A stretch of DNA of 60,000 nt, from NCBI RefSeq assembly GCF_963678635.1, contig NC_087070.1:26910057-26970056 (forward strand). The letters are read 5' to 3'. The notes under the pieces were generated by a model. The model was not told the DNA's origin. It did no database searches and saw only the letters and a list, made by a program, of their open reading frames with translations. Every line of letters starts with the position of its first letter. Within the stretch, counting starts at the first letter, position 1. The DNA is from Symsagittifera roscoffensis (taxonomy: Eukaryota; Xenacoelomorpha; Acoela; Convolutidae). Shown here one piece after another: positions 34,308 through 44,949 of this stretch. The position numbers and the translations under genes are program-made.

Positions 34308-35507
34308 CTAGAAGCTTTCGTATGCTTGAATATCAACTAGTGATTCTGAAATAAAATGATCATGCTTTCTATCAAAAATATTAAGTTTAAATACGTATGA
34401 TGTTTTAATGAAAAATTTGTCTTTTAGTTGCGGGTTTGCGAAGCGGTCTTCATCTAAAAATTGATCTTGATTAGGGCGGATGATATTATGATCGTAGTAT
34501 TCTATTGCAAAATCGTTAGCTTGGGGTGCGGTGAATGTTTTTAATAATTTTTTATATCCAACGTAAGTAAATTGTCGAGGTGTTAGTGTTATGGTGAGTC
34601 TTTATAACATGTTTTTGTTTTTCTCGATACTTTCAGTAGTACTAGCTAATTGTAGGCAGAGGGGGTTAGTATAATGATAATAAGCTGTCCAATGAAGTGT
34701 TGGCATTAAAACGTGCTCATCAACAAAAGTGCGCGTGTCGTTAGCAATGGTGGGTGTATTTAATGTATATTGCGGAAATGAGGGTAAAGTGATTTCGAGA
34801 AAATTTTTCGTGTTTGTGTGTTTCGGGTGATTGATATATTCGCGGGCTGTTCCGGGTTTGGTTGGGAATGGGTGATTTGGAAATTTTCGTTTAAAAGTGC
34901 GATAAGCTTGGTGAGTACTGGTAGGTGTTTCGGTGGATGTGGATGATTGTGCTAATGATGGAGTGTAAGCTGAGGAGGGTGTGGGGGTAGGTGGATTTGA
35001 GGATGTTATTGTGGATGATAGTTGATGTATTGTATGGGTGTTGGGGTGAATTAATTTTTGTTGTAAAGTAATAAAATTTTCAAGTTCTTGGGAAATTTGG
35101 GGGGTATCTGGGGAATTATTATAGGATATGTCGGAATGAAGTGGAGAATAGGTTGGGGTTACTTGGGAAGCATAAGAAGGAGTGGAAACGGATGGGAGTG
35201 GATGACTGGATGAGATGGGTTGAAAAGGGGGTTCTGAAAAAACTGAGGAGTTGGTCTGGGTATAGGTAGAGGGAGATGGTTCGGAGTCTGAAAATTCGCC
35301 GGGGGTTTCTACATTAGAGTTATTAAATTGTGAGATAGTATGAAAAACTGAAATATCTGAGTTAGTACCAGAATTCGTGCTTGATGGTATATTAATAATT
35401 GGAAAATCGGGTGGTGGGAAAGCAAAAAGTGGGATTATTGGTATTTGAGTTTGGAGGTTGGCTGGGTGGGAATTTGAGCGATGGAGGGATCCAAGTTGTC
35501 GGCTCAT
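34308..35507 (-). pseudogene. Unit A Ser/Thr/Pro-rich accessory ORF, one in-frame stop
   Basis: An ATG at 35507 opens 301 codons to a TAA, and the same frame continues open for about another 97 codons to 34308. The first ~200 residues are extremely rich in Ser, Thr and Pro (mucin-like). The C-terminal ~200 residues are ordinary globular sequence with YINHPKHTNTKNFLEI and LTPRQFTYVGYKKLL. Unit E carries a diverged relative with the same order (S/T/P-rich, then globular) at 52775-53800. It is expressed on the same strand as gag. Function unknown; a secreted or surface-exposed stalk is one possibility. Confidence 0.55.
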
Positions 35508-35667
35508 TGTTGGCTAAAAAAATGATTATTTTGAGATTGAAAAGTGGTGGTGTGAGGTTGTTCTATAATTTGTTCGTATGTATTATCATTTTGTGAATGA
35601 TGTGTCATTATGTGTTGGATGGGACTTTGTGTTGTATTCGGTCTAGAATTTGGATTATTTGTGATTG

Positions 35668-35979
35668 CTAGGTTTCGGAAATTACGGGGAACTTATGATA
35701 ATGGATGGTTTTGTGGGAAGGGTGGCAATGTGGTGCGGTAGGTGTTATTTCTATATTGTTATGTTCTTCGTCGTATGTGTTTTGTCTTGTTGATTTTTCT
35801 GTGTAATATTCTTTTATTTGTGCATCTAGAAGTATTTTGTTAATTGATGATGAAAAAGTTCCAAAAAATCCTGCAAATAGTATACGTGCTACACTTGCTT
35901 GTCGGTTTACTTGTGTGTGTATAGTGCATGTGTTATAGATTCCTTTTAACAGTCCGTTTAACCTTTTAATGAAACATGT
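35668..35979 (-). CDS. Unit A small ORF with a hydrophobic segment
   Basis: This open frame of 103 codons lies between the gag fragment and the S/T/P-rich ORF. It lacks an ATG near its start, so it is probably the tail of a longer protein. It has a hydrophobic stretch (VARILFAGFFGTF) followed by IKEYYTEKS and a polar His/Thr-rich end. Unit E has a comparable hydrophobic stretch ending FIEEYYNK at about 53860-53940. Whether it is an envelope-like or other membrane protein is not decidable by eye. Confidence 0.4.
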   Translation of the reverse strand, partial: TCFIKRLNGLLKGIYNTCTIHTQVNRQASVARILFAGFFGTFSSSINKILLDAQIKEYYTEKSTRQNTYDEEHNNIEITPTAPHCHPSHKTIHYHKFPVISET

Positions 35980-35983
35980 TTAA

Positions 35984-36607
35984 TCATTCTCGAATCATGA
36001 TTTGCTTCTTTGTCAAATTACACAATTCTTGGACAGTAATTGCTTGTGGTTGCTCCATCAATTTTGATCGCAGCCAGTTTGGCATTCCTTTTATGAACAA
36101 TCGTCTAATTTGTTCATTGCGATTATCATTTACTGCATCTATTCTTTCTTGTCTTTGTGCAGTTTCTCGATGAAATATCGCCGTGTCTGCTACTAATGGT
36201 GCTCCGTTTAATGCAACATCGATTGGGTCGACAGCTGGCAAATCTGGCGTTGGATACGCTCGTTGCGCTTTATTCGTTGAGTTCACCAAGAAGTTCTCGG
36301 GTGAATCGGTTTTGGGGTCGTACCGGAGCTGTTCTAACTTCAGTACGTGGACTTCCTGGAGCTGCGGATTGCAAAAGTGATCCCTTAGAGCTGTGAGGCT
36401 GTTCTCCACGTTCGCTCTGATTGCTGCTGGCAACGTCTGGTAAAACCGTAGTGCCGCTTCTCGTAGATGTAGTTGTAAGAAGTTCGCTTGTTGGCCAGGG
36501 TCGATTCCCGCTACTCCGATGTATCCTCGGAACAATTGCTCAAACTGCTGAAAGTCATCTGTTTCCGTTCCTCCGTAAGGTTCGACCAAAATTTGCGCGT
36601 GTGCCAT
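35984..36607 (-). pseudogene. Unit A truncated gag (207 codons)
   Basis: Starts MAHAQILVEPYGG and is near-identical to the first 207 residues of the 430-codon gag of unit D. It stops directly after IMIRE, exactly where the unit D sequence reads GAA/GTATGC. The nucleocapsid region, protease, RT, RNase H and integrase are absent, and sequence of the accessory module follows. It belongs to the subfamily with NDNRNEQ and LVADT, shared with units B and E. Confidence 0.8.
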
Positions 36608-36904
36608 TTTATTACAGTTGAAGGAATAACAAGTTTATGAAACAGTTGATGATAAAGCACAGCACTTAGTCAATTTAAGGGGAACACACAAACATTTTGC
36701 TAGACTTTCGCAATTTTGGATTATTTATACTTTACGCAGCTTTTGCTATTCTGTTTTTAGTTATAAGTGCTATCAGGTTTGCTAATATTTCCGTTACTTC
36801 ACTTTTTTTTTGGTTGGTGAACTTATTAGTTACAATATCAACTTACTGCAATTGAGAGTTTTGAGTTTATCTGTTTTACTAACTATTTTGGCGTTGAAAA
36901 CCTT

Positions 36905-37789
36905 TCATCTACTTCCTTTTCTGCCTTGGCATAAGCTCGCTTGACATACCATCTGACTGGAGCCAAAAGTGTTATGAAGTGTTGGCATTAAAACGTGCTC
37001 ATCAACAAAAGTGCGCGTGTCGTTAGCAATGGTGGGTGTATTTAATGTATATTGCGGAAATGAGGGTAAAGTGATTTCGAGAAAATTTTTCGTGTTTGTG
37101 TGTTTCGGGTGATTGATATATTCGCGGGCTGTTCCGGGTTTGGTTGGGAATGGGTGATTTGGAAATTTTCGTTTAAAAGTGCGATAAGCTTGGTGAGTAC
37201 TGGTAGGTGTTTCGGTGGATGTGGATGATTGTGCTAATGATGGAGTGTAAGCTGAGGAGGGTGTGGGGGTAGGTGGATTTGAGGATGTTATTGTGGATGA
37301 TAGTTGATGTATTGTATGGGTGTTGGGGTGAATTAATTTTTGTTGTAAAGTAATAAAATTTTCAAGTTCTTGGGAAATTTGGGGGGTATCTGGGGAATTA
37401 TTATAGGATATGTCGGAATGAAGTGGAGAATAGGTTGGGGTTACTTGGGAAGCATAAGAAGGAGTGGAAACGGATGGGAGTGGATGACTGGATGAGATGG
37501 GTTGAAAAGGGGGTTCTGAAAAAACTGAGGAGTTGGTCTGGGTATAGGTAGAGGGAGATGGTTCGGAGTCTGAAAATTCGCCGGGGGTTTCTACATTAGA
37601 GTTATTAAATTGTGAGATAGTATGAAAAACTGAAATATCTGAGTTAGTACCAGAATTCGTGCTTGATGGTATATTAATAATTGGAAAATCGGGTGGTGGG
37701 AAAGCAAAAAGTGGGATTATTGGTATTTGAGTTTGGAGGTTGGCTGGGTGGGAATTTGAGCGATGGAGGGATCCAAGTTGTCGGCTCAT
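36905..37789 (-). pseudogene. Unit B Ser/Thr/Pro-rich accessory ORF, truncated
   Basis: The same as the ORF at 34602-35507 for its first ~270 residues, then it reads into duplicated leader sequence and ends after about 20 unrelated residues. This chimeric end comes from the tandem-duplication junction and is not a real C-terminus. Confidence 0.6.
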
Positions 37790-39253
37790 TGTTGGCTAAA
37801 AAAATGATTATTTTGAGATTGAAAAGTGGTGGTGTGAGGTTGTTCTATAATTTGTTCGTATGTATTATCATTTTGTGAATGATGTGTCATTATGTGTTGG
37901 ATGGGACTTTGTGTTGTATTCGGTCTAGAATTTGGATTATTTGTGATTGCTAGGTTTCGGAAATTACGGGGAACTTATGATAATGGATGGTTTTGTGGGA
38001 AGGGTGGCAATGTGGTGCGGTAGGTGTTATTTCTATATTGTTATGTTCTTCGTCGTATGTGTTTTGTCTTGTTGATTTTTCTGTGTAATATTCTTTTATT
38101 TGTGCATCTAGAAGTATTTTGTTAATTGATGATGAAAAAGTTCCAAAAAATCCTGCAAATAGTATACGTGCTACACTTGCTTGTCGGTTTACTTGTGTGT
38201 GTATAGTGCATGTGTTATAGATTCCTTTTAACAGTCCGTTTAACCTTTTAATGAAACATGTTTAATCATTCTCGAATCATGATTTGCTTCTTTGTCAAAT
38301 TACACAATTCTTGGACAGTAATTGCTTGTGGTTGCTCCATCAATTTTGATCGCAGCCAGTTTGGCATTCCTTTTATGAACAATCGTCTAATTTGTTCATT
38401 GCGATTATCATTTACTGCATCTATTCTTTCTTGTCTTTGTGCAGTTTCTCGATGAAATATCGCCGTGTCTGCTACTAATGGTGCTCCGTTTAATGCAACA
38501 TCGATTGGGTCGACAGCTGGCAAATCTGGCGTTGGATACGCTCGTTGCGCTTTATTCGTTGAGTTCACCAAGAAGTTCTCGGGTGAATCGGTTTTGGGGT
38601 CGTACCGGAGCTGTTCTAACTTCAGTACGTGGACTTCCTGGAGCTGCGGATTGCAAAAGTGATCCCTTAGAGCTGTGAGGCTGTTCTCCACGTTCGCTCT
38701 GATTGCTGCTGGCAACGTCTGGTAAAACCGTAGTGCCGCTTCTCGTAGATGTAGTTGTAAGAAGTTCGCTTGTTGGCCAGGGTCGATTCCCGCTACTCCG
38801 ATGTATCCTCGGAACAATTGCTCAAACTGCTGAAAGTCATCTGTTTTCGTTCCTCCGTAAGGTTCGACCAAAATTTGCGCGTGTGCCATTTTATTACAGT
38901 TGAAGGAATAACAAGTTTATGAAACAGTTGATGATAAAGCACAGCACTTAGTCAATTTAAGGGGAACACACAAACATTTTGCTAGACTTTCGCAATTTTG
39001 GATTATTTATACTTTACGCAGCTTTTGCTATTCTGTTTTTAGTTATAAGTGCTATCAGGTTTGCTAATATTTCCGTTACTTCACTTTTTTTTTGGTTGGT
39101 GAACTTATTAGTTACAATATCAACTTACTGCAATTGAGAGTTTTGAGTTTATCTGTTTTACTAACTATTTTGGCGTTGAAAACCTTTCATCTACTTCCTT
39201 TTCTGCCTTGGCAGAAGCTCGCTTGACATACCATCTGACTGGAGCCAAAAGTA
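36972..39253 (-). repeat. Unit B: right copy of the 2282 bp tandem duplication
   Basis: Identical in order to 34690-36971. At its left end the accessory ORF is broken off inside the ...VLMPTLH segment and fused to leader sequence (ACTTTTGGCTCC), which is the duplication junction. It retains the complete leader, PBS and LTR on its right side. Confidence 0.88.
38266..38889 (-). pseudogene. Unit B truncated gag (207 codons)
   Basis: The same 207-codon fragment as in unit A, with one visible amino acid change (Lys for Glu in the GGTETDD motif). It ends at the identical gag/accessory junction, so the junction predates the 2282 bp duplication. The membrane ORF follows at about 37950-38261. Confidence 0.8.
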
Positions 39254-39520
39254 GAGAAGTTGTAGGACACAACCCACATATCTGCTTCTGTAGATTGAGG
39301 AAATTGTCAGCCCAGAGATGTTGAAAAGTTGTGAGTGTCTTCTTTTTCTTTCTTTCTCTGTTAGTTGTTTAATTATTGTTGCTCTGCCGCCAACATCTGA
39401 GTATTGCTGTGCTGATCAAGCTGTTTTTCGCTGTTCTGCGTTAGCAAAGTTGTTGTCACTTTCTGCTTGAGTTATGATGTTTGGAATTGCCGATGACTGT
39501 TTTGAATCCAGAAGTAGAAA

Positions 39521-39538
39521 TTCCCGCGAGAGTCACCA
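39521..39538 (-). other. Unit B primer-binding site candidate
   Basis: TGGTGACTCTCGCGGGAA follows the LTR directly. TGG-starting 18-mers at this place pair with the CCA end of a tRNA. TGGTGAC fits tRNAs ending GTCACCA, as animal tRNA-Trp does, but the rest does not let me fix the tRNA. Confidence 0.5.
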
Positions 39539-39974
39539 TATAATATACCGTATCTGGCGGATGGATAATACGGGTATATTGTAGTTTGTGTAATGCGAGC
39601 TGTCCAATTGGTAATTTTATTTAGCGCTTTTGGCTATCAATTGTATTTAGATTGGATTCATTATTTTAGATATGTCTCGAGCGGTTAAGACCTATCTTGC
39701 TTTAAAGGATGCTGGTTCCGATTCCTAGCTTCTGAAATCTCGCAAGCTGATCGGCGCAAGTAAGAGCATAATTAGAATATTTTATTCAGTTGATTTGTCT
39801 GCAATTGATTTCTAGCTCGATATAAGATTCCAATAATTGTTATTAATTACCATCAAAGTTTACATAGTTAAATAAATATATGATGCAGCTCTATTTTATC
39901 ATCAAGGTGAAATATGTAATCTATTTGGTTCAACTGATTATTTAGAATGAATGACATCATGAAGCGATGTCACG
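39539..39974 (-). repeat. LTR of unit B, 436 bp
   Basis: It has the same length (436 bp) and almost the same sequence as 42549-42984 and 52344-52779. In element orientation it starts at the position equivalent to TGTGACATC (here the first T is C) and ends in TATTATA just before the primer-binding site. The three copies share a tRNA-like segment on the opposite strand. Confidence 0.7.
39668..39740 (+). other. tRNA-like segment antisense in the LTR of unit B
   Basis: It contains an A-box-like TCTCGAGCGGTTAAGAC with a 3 bp D-stem, an anticodon-like arm (ATCTT/AGGAT around a 7-base loop) and a B-box-like GGTTCCGATTCC with one extra base. In units C and D the ends pair as AGATAT/ATATCT; here one base is changed (GAAATC). 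It is not a functional tRNA by inspection. Confidence 0.35.
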
Positions 39975-41049
39975 CAACCTCACAAAAAGAAGTCGGGTGG
40001 TTGAAGTGTTTCATCAGATACATTTACAATAATTCACATAATAATTTAAGACTACTTTTGATAAAAAAAAATATACGTTTATCAATAAGATATGTATCTA
40101 TCGAAGGTTATTTCACATTAATCACAATAAGTTAGAAGATCTCATAGTAGTAGGAGCACAGGTTATTACTTCAATTTATAAAATGAGAGGAAACAAAATT
40201 CAATTTAATGGGAAGATAATTGAGTCGGGGTTTGGGAGTTAAAGTGATATATGATAAGGATAGATTAATGATATCATGATGTATTAAATTGTCAGCTGTA
40301 ACTAAATTTGCACGGCAAGTACTGTCGCGTGGAGTAGCTGACTAGTTTTGGTCGTCGTTTCATTTCACATCTTGGTATCGCTGTCTTCGTTCGTTCGTTG
40401 CATGACATTCGTGTTGCTCTGTCGATGCTGAGGTCGGTGTTTGAGTTAAGATGAGGCTGTTAAGTTCTTCTCGTATCCTCAATAAATGCGAATTTGTTTT
40501 CAACAACTTAACATTGATTTGTTTTATTGAAATATTCACTTTGTTTTTGAAGCTTTTTAACTAGAAACGCAATTTGTACTCTGTTATACATGCTTATAAT
40601 TTGATGCTTCGTCTTCTACTCGTTTTTTATTTTTGTTCCCTCAGAAGTCTTTTTGTCTTCTTCGTATGGGTGTTTTGTGCCTTTGTTGGCCTTACTCCCT
40701 GAATGAAGGTGATCGACTTTTTTATTTGAAAAAGTCAAAATTACACGTTTCAACGATGTTTTGCATTGGTCGCGATCATCGTATTTTGTGCAGTGTCTGG
40801 CTGTTTGTGTTTTCAATTCGTTTCTTCTACTGTAGCTGCACTTCACTCCAATAGGCTATTCAGGCAATTTGCTGGTTCGCCTGAGCAAAATTTGGCATCA
40901 GTTAGAATTAAAATTGATGAATTTCAGCTTTTCATCAAATTTGTTGATATTTATGATGTTCTAATTAGCTTTTAAAGTTCGCGTGTTGTTTTCCAGCATT
41001 GCTTGTAACCTTTCAAGGTTGTCCTAACAATTCCGTTGGTTATTTGCTG
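39975..41049. repeat. Element 3-prime non-coding segment, left copy
   Basis: Nearly identical to 42985-44060. It lies just upstream of the LTR in element orientation. Short ORFs occur on both strands, for example 40616-40846 minus (basic) and 40766-40975 plus (one hydrophobic start), but none is convincing. The copy arose from the ~3 kb tandem duplication. Confidence 0.6.
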
Positions 41050-41404
41050 GCACATTATGTGTTGGATGGGACTTTGTGTTGTATTCAGTCTAGAATTTGG
41101 ATTATTTGTGATTGCTAGGTTTCGGAAATTACGGGGAACTTATGATAATGGATGGTTTTGTGGTGAGGGTGGCAATGTGGTGCGGTAGGTGTTATTTCTA
41201 TATTATTATGTTCTTCGTCGTATGTGTTTTGTCTTGTTGATTTTTCTGTATAATATTCTTTTATTTGTGCATCTAGAAGTATTTTGTTAATTGATGATGA
41301 AAAAGTTCCAAAAAATCCTGCAAATAGTATACGTGCTACACTTGCTTGTCGGTTTACTTGTGTGTGTATAGCGCATGTGTTATAGATTCCTTTTAACAGT
41401 CCGT

Positions 41405-41899
41405 TTAACCTTTTAATACCTGTTCATTGCCATTATCATTTACTGCATCTATTCTTTCTTGTCTTTGTGCATTTTCTCGATGAAATATCGCCGTGTCTGA
41501 TACTAATGGTGCTCCGTTTAATGCAACATCGATTGGGTCGACAGCTGGCAAATCTGGCGTTGGATACGCTCGTTGCGCTTTATTCGTCAAGCTCACCAAG
41601 AAGTTCTCGGGTGAATCGGTTTTGGGGTCGTACCGCAGCTGTTCTAACTTCAGTACGTGGACTTCCTGGAGCTGCGGATTGCAAAAGTGATCCCTTAGAG
41701 CTGTGAGGCTGTTCTCCACGTTCGCTCTGATTGCTGCCGGCAGCGTCTGGTAAAACCGTAGTGCCGCTTCTCGTAGATGTAGTTGTAAGAAGTTCGCTTG
41801 TTGGCCAGGGTCGATTCCCGCTACTCCGATGTATCCTCGGAACAATTGCTCAAACTGCTGAAAGTCATCCGTTTCGACCGAAATTTGCGCGTGTGCCAT
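41405..41899 (-). pseudogene. Unit C truncated gag (164 codons)
   Basis: Starts MAHAQISVETDD, lacking the EPYGG segment of the other copies, and stops after NDNGNEQ where it runs into the accessory segment. About 150 bases present in unit B are missing at the junction. The residues LVSDT and NDNGNEQ place it with the unit D gag subfamily rather than with A, B and E. Confidence 0.75.
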
Positions 41900-42530
41900 T
41901 TTATTACAGTTGAAGGAATAACAAGTTTATGAAACAGTTGATGATAAAGCACAGCACTTAGTCAATTTAAGGGGAACACACAAAAATTTTGCTAGACTTT
42001 CGCAATTTTGGAATATTTACACTTTACGCAGCTTTTGCTATTCTGTTTTTAGTTATTAGTGCCATCAGGTTTGCTAATATTTCCGTTACTTCACTTTTTT
42101 TTTGGTTGAGGTACTTATTAGTTACAATATCAATTTACTGCAATTGAGAGTTTTGAGTTTATCTGTTTTACTAACTATTTTGGCGTTGAAAACCTTTCAT
42201 CTACTTCCTTTTCTGCCTTGGCAGAAGCTCGCTTGACATACCATCTGACTGGAGCCAAAAGTAGAGAAGTTGTAGGACACAACCCACATATCTGCTTCTG
42301 TAGATTGAGGAAATTGTCAGCCCAGAGATGTTGAAAAGTTGTGAGTGTCTTCTTTTTCTTTCTTTCTCTGTTAGTTGTTTAATGATTGTTGCTCTGCCGC
42401 CAACATCTGAGTATTGCTGTGCTGATCAAGCTGTTTTTCGCTGTTCTGCGTTAGCAAAGTTGTTGTCACTTTCTGCTTGAGTTATGATGTTTGGAATTGC
42501 CGATGACTGTTTTGAATCCAGAAGTAGAAA

Positions 42531-42548
42531 TTCCCGCGAGAGTCACCA
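42531..42548 (-). other. Primer-binding site candidate of unit C
   Basis: The same TGGTGACTCTCGCGGGAA as in unit B, directly after the LTR. Confidence 0.5.
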
Positions 42549-42984
42549 TATAATATACCGTATCTGGCGGATGGATAATACGGATATAATGTCGTTTGTG
42601 TAATGCGAGCTGTCCAATTGTTAATTTTGTTTAGCGCTACTGGCTATCAATTGTATTTAGATTGGATTCATTATTTTAGATATGTCTCGAGCGGTTAAGA
42701 CCTATCTTGCTTTAAAGGATGCTGGTTCCGATTCCTAGCTTCTGATATCTCGCAAGCTGATCGGCGCAAGTAAGAGCATAATTAGAATATTTTTTTCAGT
42801 TGATTTGTCTGCAGTTGATTTCTAGCTCGATATAAGATTCCAATAATTGGTATTAATTACCATCAAAGTTTACATAGTTAAATAAATATATGATGCAGCT
42901 CTATTTTATCATCAAGGTGAAATTTGTAATCTATTTGGTTCAACTGATTATTTAGAATGAATGACATCATGAAGCGATGTCACG
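42549..42984 (-). repeat. LTR between units D and C, 436 bp
   Basis: It serves by position as the 3-prime LTR of unit D and the 5-prime LTR of unit C. I counted roughly 20 differences from 52344-52779 and about a dozen from 39539-39974. The different divergence speaks against unit D being a single recent insertion. Confidence 0.7.
42678..42750 (+). other. tRNA-like segment antisense in the LTR of unit C
   Basis: The same A-box, anticodon-like arm and B-box as at 39668-39740, here with intact pairing ends AGATAT and ATATCT. Confidence 0.35.
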
Positions 42985-44156
42985 CAACCTCACAAAAAGA
43001 AGTCGGGTGGTTGAAGTGTTTCATCAGATACATTTACAATAATTCACATAATAATTTAAGACTGCTTTTGATAAAAAAAAATATACGTTTATCAATAAGA
43101 TATGTATCTATCGAAGGTTATTTCACATTAATCACAATAAGTTAGAAGATCTCATAGTAGTAGGAGCACAGGTTATTACTTCAATTTATAAAATGAGAGG
43201 AAACAAAATTCAATTTAATGGGAAGATAATTGAGTCGGGGTTTGGGAGTTAAAGTGATATTTGATAAGGATAGATTAATGATATCATGATGTATTAAATT
43301 GTCAGCTGTAACTAAATTTGCACGGCAAGTACTGTCGCGTGGAGTAGCTGGCTAGTTTTGGTCGTCGTTTCATTTCACATTTTGGTATCGCTGTCTTCGT
43401 TCGTTCGTTGCATGACATTCGTGTTGCTCTGTCGATGCTGAGGTCGGTGTTTGAGTTAAGATGAGGCTGTTAAGTTCTTCTCGTATCCTCAATAAATGCG
43501 AATTTGTTTTCAACAACTTAACAATGATTTGTTTTATTGAAATATTCACTTTGTTTTTGAAGCTTTTTAACTAGAAACGCAATTTGTACTCTGTTATACA
43601 TGCTTATAAATTGATGCTTCGTCTTTTACTCGTTTTTTGTTTTTGTTCCCTCAGAAGTCTTTTTGTCTTCTTCGTATGGGTGTTTTGTGCCTTTGTTGGC
43701 CTTACTCCCTGAATGAAGGTGATCGACTTTTTTATTTGAAAAAGTCAAAATTACACGTTTCAACGATGTTTTGCATTGGTCGCGATCATCGTATTTTGTG
43801 CAGTGTCTGGCTTTTTGTGTTTTCAATTCGTTTCTTCTACTGTAGCTGCACTTCACTCCAATAGGCTATTCAGGCAATTTGCTGGTTCGCCTGAGCAAAA
43901 TTTGGCATCAGTTAGAATTAAAATTGATGAATTTCAGTTTTTCATCAAATTTGTTGATATTTATGATGTTCTAATTAGCTTTTAAAGTTTGCGTGTTGTT
44001 TTCCAGCATTGCTTGTAACCTTTCAAGGTTGTCCTAACAAATCCGTTGGATATTTGCTGGCACATTTGAGTGTTTTATTTCCGCATTTCCGCAAAGACAT
44101 CCCTCGAAAGTTATTTTTCTTGTTTTTTTTATACCAATACATGGGAATGTTGAGAA
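42985..44156. other. 3-prime non-coding region of unit D
   Basis: Lies between the macrodomain region and the LTR at 42549-42984. It is largely duplicated at 39975-41049. I see no convincing coding frame on the element strand and no clear polypurine tract next to the LTR. A plus-strand stretch near 43468-43523 with AATAAA and ending AACTTAACA looks like the end of an LTR of another family, unproven. Confidence 0.4.
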
Positions 44157-44560
44157 TTGATGTACGTCACCAAATTTTGGTCTGCTAGTGGACCAACTTC
44201 GTGCCTGTTCGTCATTGGTGATTCAGTGAGCCCAAAAATTTTGAATTTCCTTCGACTCGTTGATGGGGGGCGAAAATTTGTTATCCCTAATGTTAATACA
44301 TGGGCAACAAGTGGATTTTTCGAGATCTTCATGAAGATGTTGCCTCCTAGTGGACCCACTTCGTACAGATTCCTCATTTGGGCACTGGCGATGAATGGCG
44401 TCAGAATTTTCAAAATCTACTCACAACTTTGGTGGGGGCACTAAAAGTATTTTATTCCTAATGTTAATACGTGGGCAACAGGTGGATTTTTCGAGATCTT
44501 CATGAAGATGTTGCCTCCTAGTGGACCCACTTCGTACAGGTTCCTCATTGGTGATCTAAT
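44157..44560. repeat. Direct repeats in the 3-prime region of unit D
   Basis: The block CCTAATGTTAATACRTGGGC through CTTCGTACAGRTTCCTCATT occurs twice, at about 44285-44382 and 44457-44552, and a partial, diverged copy lies at 44177-44225. The period is about 172 bases. No coding function is evident. Confidence 0.7.
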
Positions 44561-44594
44561 CATCGCTGACAGTGCCGTAAGTTCGTTTAAACAT

Positions 44595-44949
44595 ATATGA
44601 AGACTTTGGTGTCACTTTTTCGGAAGATGTCGTAAGATGCTGTTAAAAACTGAATGTTCTTGTAATTTATCAAGTCCACATCCTATCTTGGGAAGTACGA
44701 TTTGCCTTTTCCCTTGCGCGATTAGCTGCTTCTTCATGCAGTGGAGGCTGCGTGTAAAATCATAATATGACTGTTTTTTGAAATATTGCGATTTGGTCAC
44801 TAGATTGAATATTGATTTGTTTTGAATAGGAATGCTCATTGATACTGAAGCTCCGACTTGTGGTGTTTCAATCGACCTCAACGTGGGCTGTAGTGGCAAA
44901 TGTTTTGAACGCATGCATGAACGGTACTATCTGATATCCGGATTTTTCG
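44595..44949 (-). pseudogene. Second, decayed macrodomain copy of unit D
   Basis: The minus-strand ORF from 44914 to 44612 encodes about 100 residues that parallel the C-terminal two thirds of the macrodomain at 44950-45465. Shared motifs are FNLVTK, the SL-CMKKQL helix and PKIGCGLDKL. The N-terminal third with the first ADP-ribose loop is missing. The end of the ORF shifts frame: the next frame reads a RKSDTKVFIYV terminus equivalent to KTNIKIFIYV in copy 1. It is a tandem duplicate that has degenerated. Confidence 0.72.

Larger units (their letters stand above)
34690..36971 (-). repeat. Unit A: left copy of a 2282 bp tandem duplication
   Basis: Positions here correspond to 36972-39253 with a constant offset of 2282. 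Only a few differences are visible, for example one gag codon (Glu to Lys) and one base at 36936 against 39215. The unit holds part of the accessory ORF, the small membrane ORF, the gag fragment and ~365 bases of leader. Confidence 0.88.
41050..44060. repeat. Unit C: right copy of a ~3 kb tandem duplication
   Basis: Matches 37888-41049: part of the accessory segment, gag fragment, leader, LTR and 3-prime non-coding segment. The offset is 3160 to the left of the gag junction and 3010 to the right of it, because this copy has the ~150 bp deletion. The junction at 41049 joins CACAT to TATGTGTTGG with a few shared bases. Confidence 0.8.

Noticed and set aside
36157-36396. Plus-strand ORFs of 60-79 codons opposite each gag copy (also near 38439, 41467, 51254 and 59480)
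   Set aside because: They are antisense to a well supported gag frame and recur only because gag is repeated.
39668-39740. A functional tRNA gene
   Set aside because: The B-box has an extra base, the T-arm does not pair properly and acceptor pairing is broken in this copy; it is kept only as a tRNA-like segment.
43468-43523. A solo LTR of another family on the plus strand
   Set aside because: Only an AATAAA and an AACTTAACA-like end are visible; no start, target duplication or second copy independent of the tandem duplication.
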